A stretch of 64,000 nt of DNA from Lutispora sp003527145 (GTDB taxonomy: Bacteria > Bacillota > Clostridia > Lutisporales > Lutisporaceae): positions 22,389 to 86,388 of the forward strand of contig JASBZB010000017.1 in assembly GCA_029983695.1 (NCBI GenBank), in the 5' to 3' direction. The position numbers were made by a program, and so were the translations under genes. Shown one piece after another: positions 60,324 through 64,000 of this stretch (positions are counted from its first letter, which is position 1; each line of letters opens with the position of its first letter). The notes below the pieces were generated by a model, which saw only the letters and a program-made list of their open reading frames with translations, searched no databases and had not been told where the DNA came from.

Positions 60324-61500
60324 GGTATACGTTTAGCGCTGCTGTAATTGCAGCTCCAACATCGGCCTTATGCCCTTGAACCATGAATGCATCGCCCATC
60401 GCCCCCAGCAGGAGTATCACATTATTCCTGCTTGAAGATTCTCCCATAAGCCCGATTCTCCAAGCTTTGCCTTTAAAGTCTCCAAGTCCTCCGCCGATTT
60501 CAATGCCGTATTTCTCTAATAAATATTTTCTTACTGCTGCATCTTCAACGCCTTCAGGTATGCTGACCGCATTGAGCGTAGGAAGCCTGTGCTCTTTGTT
60601 CTTCACTATCATTTTTAATCCCATTGCTTCCGCACCGGCTACAAAAGCGTCTGAATTCAGCTGATGCCTTTTAAACCTTTCTTCCAAACCTTCTTCATAA
60701 ACCATCAGCAGAGCTTCTCTCAATCCATATATCATATTTATAGGTGCAGTATGGTGATAAGTTCTCTCCTGTCCCCAGTAGTTTTGAATCATGCTTAAGT
60801 CCAGATACCAGCTGTTCACTTTTGTTTTTCTGTTATTTAATGCATCAATAGCTTTTTTGCCAAAAGTTACAGGAGATAGTCCCGGAGGGCAGCTCAATGC
60901 TTTTTGAGTGCCGCTGTAGCAGGCGTCAATACCCCATTCGTCTATTTTTAAATCAGTGCCTCCCAATGAAGTGACTGCATCTACCACTAAAAGGGCGTCA
61001 TTTTCTTTTGCGATCCTTGATATTTCCTCCAAAGGCTGCTTGACTCCCGTTGAAGTTTCAGCATGGACTATTGCAACCAATTTAATATTGCTGTTGTTTT
61101 TGAAAGCTTCCCTTACTTTTTCAGGATCGATTATTTCACCCCATGGTGCTTCTACGCTTATGACTTTCGCACCGCATCTGCCTGCCATATCCCTCAGCCT
61201 TTGGCCGAACACTCCGCTGACACATACAATAGCAGAATCTCCGGGCTCAAGCAGATTTACCATTACGGTCTCCATACCTGCACTTCCTGTGCCTGACATG
61301 GGCAAGGTCATCCTATTTTCAGTCTGAAAAGCATATCTCAGCAATTCCATTGTCTCATTGGCAATGTCCAAAAATTTATGATCCAAATGGCCATATAAGG
61401 GCTTAGACATGGCATTCAGCACTCTTGGAGAGACCTCTACGGGTCCGGGGCCCAATAAGAGTCTATAGTCCGGAGCCAGGTGTTTGTATTCTTTTTTCAT
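60313..61500 (-). CDS. Class V PLP aminotransferase (alanine/serine/ureidoglycine-glyoxylate type)
   Basis: 395 aa, AGGAGG before ATG. LLGPGPVEVSPRVLNAM opening, SGTGSAGMETVMVN, VDAVTSLGG, and the PLP Lys in YSGTQKALSCPPG. The family covers alanine-glyoxylate, serine-pyruvate and (S)-ureidoglycine-glyoxylate aminotransferases; the last is purine catabolic (PucG) and would match the PucR cluster, but the gene is 40 kb away and the assignment is open. Confidence 0.88.
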   Translation of the reverse strand: MKKEYKHLAPDYRLLLGPGPVEVSPRVLNAMSKPLYGHLDHKFLDIANETMELLRYAFQTENRMTLPMSGTGSAGMETVMVNLLEPGDSAIVCVSGVFGQRLRDMAGRCGAKVISVEAPWGEIIDPEKVREAFKNNSNIKLVAIVHAETSTGVKQPLEEISRIAKENDALLVVDAVTSLGGTDLKIDEWGIDACYSGTQKALSCPPGLSPVTFGKKAIDALNNRKTKVNSWYLDLSMIQNYWGQERTYHHTAPINMIYGLREALLMVYEEGLEERFKRHQLNSDAFVAGAEAMGLKMIVKNKEHRLPTLNAVSIPEGVEDAAVRKYLLEKYGIEIGGGLGDFKGKAWRIGLMGESSSRNNVILLLGAMGDAFMVQGHKADVGAAITAALNVYQKC

Positions 61501-61535
61501 AGCAATTCCTCCTTGATATAATTATTACATTTACC

Positions 61536-61570
61536 ATTAGTAAATATATATTTAATATTAGTAAATATAT
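61536..61570 (-). promoter_or_regulatory. Direct repeat ATTAGTAAATATAT x2
   Basis: Exact 14-bp copies 21 bp apart (two helical turns) lie 36-70 bp upstream of the aminotransferase start. The first also forms TTTAC/GTAAA arms. Geometry suits cooperative regulator binding. Confidence 0.5.
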
Positions 61571-61658
61571 TCTACATGAAATCAAAAATACCTTCTTAAT
61601 CCGGACAAAAAAATAAAAAAGCTTCCATTGGAAGTATAAATTGATAAGCTCTATAAAC

Positions 61659-61705
61659 AATAGCATCCATGTATAGTCACGTATAGTCTATACATGGATG
61701 CTATT
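61659..61705. terminator. Strong 18-bp hairpin
   Basis: AATAGCATCCATGTATAG pairs fully with its complement around an 11-base loop, with ATTTT on the plus side. It separates the nucleotidyltransferase and aminotransferase genes. Confidence 0.7.
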
Positions 61706-61730
61706 TTACTGCAGCGGAATATATAAAAAT

Positions 61731-61758
61731 TTCGAGCTTCGAGTTGCATGTCGCGAGA
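61731..61758. repeat. Heptad array TTCGAGY
   Basis: TTCGAGC, TTCGAGT, TGCATGT, CGCGAGA: two clear and two decayed heptads. Confidence 0.5.
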
Positions 61759-61833
61759 GCTAGGGTAGCCCGCTGAGGTCATGGTTTCCGTCCCCCGACT
61801 TGCCCAGATATATATACCATTCTACTTATTGAA

Positions 61834-62568
61834 TTATAAGTATTTTTTCACAAATTCTATATCCGATATTTTGTCCACATCATTTCCTATTTCAGGATAA
61901 GGGGATATGACCACTGCAGCGTTTATATTGAGCAGTTTGTCGCATTTTTTCTTTATAGCGTCTATGGTAAGGATTCCTAATGCAAGCTTTATCAGAAAAA
62001 CAAATCCTAATATCCCGGCCATCTTAGCAGGGCTTTTTCTGAACTTCAGCATCTGGTCGGCAAAATCCATGCATCGCTCCTTTATTTCCGGATTAAAATA
62101 AAATACGTTTCCCCCGGTAAATTCACCTTCCTTTAGCTTTGCGTAGGTTCTCTTGACTTCCGGATATCTTTCATCATTTAAGCTTTTTTCAACTATAGAG
62201 TAGCATAGGTCTGCATTTTTTTCTCTTGCATTTTTGATGAAATGCTCTAGGGCTTCATGGGTGATCATGGGAATATCACAGGTGAGAAGCAATATTTCTT
62301 TGTCACCGGTAAAGCAATCCAAGGCAATCATGATATTCTCTATAATAGAGTCTGTCCCCTGGATGATATAATCGACTTTATTTGCTATAGCTCCGGATAA
62401 TTGCTCTTCATCCCCTACTACAGCAATCTTGTCTATTTGAGGTACCTTCCTCAGACTGTCCAATACGTAATCTATCATGTATTTATCATTGATTTTGAGC
62501 AATGCCTTATTTTCTATTGCATTTGCTTTTTCTCCCTTTTTTTCACCTGCAAGTACAATGGCATTCAT
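61834..62568 (-). CDS. MobA-like nucleotidyltransferase-fold protein
   Basis: 244 aa from ATG with GGAGG eight bases ahead; the upstream frame is not used. The N-terminal NTP-transferase loop MNAIVLAGEKKGEKA is less conserved than LAGGxGxRMG. The Asp of the metal site may be in LLTCDIPMIT. A hydrophobic helix at about 190-215 (GILGFVFLIKLALGILT) is unusual for soluble MobA. Follows ispE by 17 bp. Substrate unknown. Confidence 0.75.
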   Translation of the reverse strand: MNAIVLAGEKKGEKANAIENKALLKINDKYMIDYVLDSLRKVPQIDKIAVVGDEEQLSGAIANKVDYIIQGTDSIIENIMIALDCFTGDKEILLLTCDIPMITHEALEHFIKNAREKNADLCYSIVEKSLNDERYPEVKRTYAKLKEGEFTGGNVFYFNPEIKERCMDFADQMLKFRKSPAKMAGILGFVFLIKLALGILTIDAIKKKCDKLLNINAAVVISPYPEIGNDVDKISDIEFVKKYL

Positions 62569-62585
62569 CTCTAGTTCCTCCCATG

Positions 62586-63455
62586 CTATAGATTTTCCCA
62601 ATCGGGCAAAGGTTTCACCACAAATATCTCGTTGACCATGTGCTTTATATGGTCATAAGCATTATATGCAAGGGATTGATCATCGAAGAGCCCAAATACG
62701 GTGGGGCCGCTGCCGCTCATGACACTGCCCAAGGCTCCGTATTCCATCAGTTTCGCTTTGATATCGGATATAAGGGGGCATTTTTTAACAGTTACATACT
62801 CCAGAACATTAGATAAGCTCTCTCCAATCTTGTGCAGGCTGCCTTCATTTATGGCCCTGATCATGGCATCTATGTCCGGTCTTTCAAGTATTTCCTCCAT
62901 ATCTATGCCTTCATATACTTCTTGGGTTGAAATATCTATATCCGGCTTGGCAAGAAGTATATATGATTCGGGCATAGCCTTAAGAGGAGTCAGCTTTTCC
63001 CCCAGGCCCTCAGCCAGAGCTGTGCCTCCCGATACACAGAACGGAACATCGGAGCCCAATCTTTTTGCAGCTTCCAATATCTCTGTCTTAGTCAGCTTGA
63101 GACTCCAGGCTTTGTCCAGAAGATTGAGCACTGCGGCTGCATCCGTGCTCCCGCCTGCCAGGCCGGCAGATACGGGTATATTTTTCTCTATATATATTTC
63201 TGCTCCATCTTTTACATTATACTTGTTCCTTAGGAATTCAGCGGTTTTATATGCTATATTAGTGCTGCCCTCAGGGATACAGCGAGAATTGGAGGTAACG
63301 GTAATCTTGCCTCCGTGAACAGGCTTCAGTTTTATAGTGTCATATAGTGCTATAGACTGCATTATCATGATGACATCGTGAAAGCCGTCAGGTCTTTTGC
63401 GCAGTACATCTATTGCAAGATTTATCTTTGCCGGTGCTTTTTGAGTATATTTCAT
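62586..63455 (-). CDS. ispE: 4-diphosphocytidyl-2-C-methyl-D-erythritol kinase
   Basis: 289 aa; GGAG ten bases before the ATG, and the GTG at 63464 is too near that site. GHMP kinase: KAPAKINLAIDVL opening, ATP loop VSAGLAGGSTDAAAV (about 95-109), and C-terminal SGSGPTVFGLF. Fourth step of the MEP isoprenoid pathway. Confidence 0.96.
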   Translation of the reverse strand: MKYTQKAPAKINLAIDVLRKRPDGFHDVIMIMQSIALYDTIKLKPVHGGKITVTSNSRCIPEGSTNIAYKTAEFLRNKYNVKDGAEIYIEKNIPVSAGLAGGSTDAAAVLNLLDKAWSLKLTKTEILEAAKRLGSDVPFCVSGGTALAEGLGEKLTPLKAMPESYILLAKPDIDISTQEVYEGIDMEEILERPDIDAMIRAINEGSLHKIGESLSNVLEYVTVKKCPLISDIKAKLMEYGALGSVMSGSGPTVFGLFDDQSLAYNAYDHIKHMVNEIFVVKPLPDWENL

Positions 63456-64000
63456 GCTTATCACGCTCCAATTTATTGCTACTTATATTATAATACACAA
63501 GTTAAGTTTTGGGTATTCCTATCAATTTGTTGCGAGTTGCATAGCCTTGGGTAGTTTTCATGGGTCCTGTTACGCGGTATGGGGATTCGGGTATCCCTAT
63601 AGGGTCTCAGATTCTTCACTTCCGTTCAGAATTCTCTTGCGGTGTCCGCATCACGATAAACAAAAATATATCTGGTCATTCTGAGAGCGTAGCTCGAAGA
63701 ATCTTAGTTTAGATACTTAGGTCGTTCCTCCCTCAGGATGACATATAATAAAAGGATGCAATATAATCAATGCATTATATATATTATAAAGATCTAGATT
63801 TTTCTCAGTGAAATTTAGTGCTCTTTAGTGTCTTTTAGTGGTTTCCGCTCTCCTAAGTCTCCAGCTGCATACCCCAGCCCCTGAGTTCTAAAACCAGTGT
63901 TCCCCGTTCTCTCCAAGGCCAAAAAACAGAAAATGAGCCATTGAGAACCGTCCGAAACCACTGAAAAATTAATGTTTTTAGATAGGTTTTAACCAGCAAT
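63456..64000. other. Repeat-rich gene-free right end
   Basis: 545 bp without a gene. Modules seen: GGGTATTCCTAT (63511), TTGCGAG/TTGCATA heptads (63530-63543), a TCATTC element, ACACGG/AGTG modules (63808-63850, 63894-63915), one CTGAGTT heptad with CTA (63881-63890), and AAAATGAGCCATTGAGAACCGTCC (63929-63952). Confidence 0.6.
63675..63742. repeat. TCATTC-type inverted element
   Basis: GTCATTCTGAG and CTCAGGATGAC (11-bp arms, one mismatch) bracket 46 bp with GCGTAGCTCGAAGAATCTTAG. Third copy of the family at 31323 and 35415; 40854 holds a half copy. Confidence 0.7.

Larger units (their letters stand above)
61501..61833. other. Gene-free interval upstream of aminotransferase
   Basis: 333 bp. 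It holds two direct ATTAGTAAATATAT repeats at 61536 and 61557 (21-bp period), an 18-bp hairpin at 61659-61705, a four-heptad array at 61731-61758, and no gene. Confidence 0.6.

Noticed and set aside
60313..61500. Aminotransferase as part of the PucR cluster
   Set aside because: 40 kb away with own upstream elements; a ureidoglycine role remains only a possibility.
1..64000. tRNA or rRNA genes
   Set aside because: No cloverleaf with GTTCGANTC-type T loop and acceptor pairing, and no rRNA-like segment, was noticed on either strand by eye.

Overview
The window reads as chromosome of an anaerobic, endospore-forming Firmicute of the Clostridia/Tissierellia kind. Spore genes (spoIIR, sleB-ypeB, a GerA/GerB/GerC germinant receptor set, an alpha/beta-type SASP), a three-subunit NAD-linked [FeFe] hydrogenase, a tungsten-type aldehyde:ferredoxin oxidoreductase, a lysine-fermentation operon and a tRNA-sensing T-box leader all point the same way. 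No genus can be named from this alone. No rRNA, tRNA, CRISPR array, insertion sequence or prophage was seen.

Layout. 1-4.5 kb: 3' end of an acetyl-CoA synthetase gene, a membrane protein with an outside PKD domain, and a T-box-controlled NSS amino-acid transporter with a 33-aa partner. 4.6-8.6 kb: a LytS/LytR two-component pair followed by a CstA-type carrier, probably a pyruvate or peptide uptake module. 8.6-11.4 kb: an OmpR/HAMP-kinase pair divergent from a secreted DUF2680 protein. 11.5-20.4 kb: a catabolic cluster of PucR regulator, Fe-S protein, NCS2 permease, nitrilase-family amidohydrolase, cyclase-family hydrolase, DUF1116 protein, a 57-aa protein and FdrA. 20.6-24.3 kb: VOC-fold protein, class III CoA-transferase and SulP anion carrier. 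24.6-31.3 kb: secreted protein of unknown family and a complete oligopeptide ABC importer. 31.4-35.4 kb: ClC channel, aldehyde oxidoreductase and its MoaD-like partner. 35.5-45.1 kb: the lysine operon kdd-kamA-kamB-kamC-kamD-kamE behind a sigma-54 promoter, with its PAS/AAA+ activator upstream. 45.3-50.7 kb: murI, a PP-loop tRNA thiolation-type protein, a metallo-beta-lactamase-fold hydrolase, an SASP, ypeB and sleB. 51.1-55.1 kb: hydC-hydB-hydA under a good promoter with a Rex-like operator. 55.3-60.1 kb: spoIIR and the germination operon. 60.3-63.5 kb: class V aminotransferase, a nucleotidyltransferase-fold protein and ispE.

Physiology suggested by the set: amino acids and peptides are imported (NSS, ABC, CstA). 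Lysine is fermented through lysine 2,3- and 5,6-aminomutases, with KamB/KamC to reactivate the B12 enzyme, and reducing power leaves through the hydrogenase and aldehyde oxidoreductase. The 11.5-20.4 kb cluster is the best candidate for an undescribed pathway. Its parts suggest uptake of a cyclic nitrogen compound, ring opening, and cleavage by an FdrA/DUF1116 enzyme related to the E. coli oxamate carbamoyltransferase. An exact 11-bp motif is shared by the promoters of the regulator and of the downstream half of the cluster.

The intergenic DNA has its own structure. At least eight loci carry short arrays of heptanucleotides, usually four units (28 bp). Five of these start within a few bases of a stop codon, and one is read into the end of kamC, where it encodes the last six residues. 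They are combined with other dispersed modules (TCATTC/GAATGA inverted elements, ACACGGATTAACACTGA-like segments, GAGCCA/TGGCTC hairpins) in a recurrent order behind genes.
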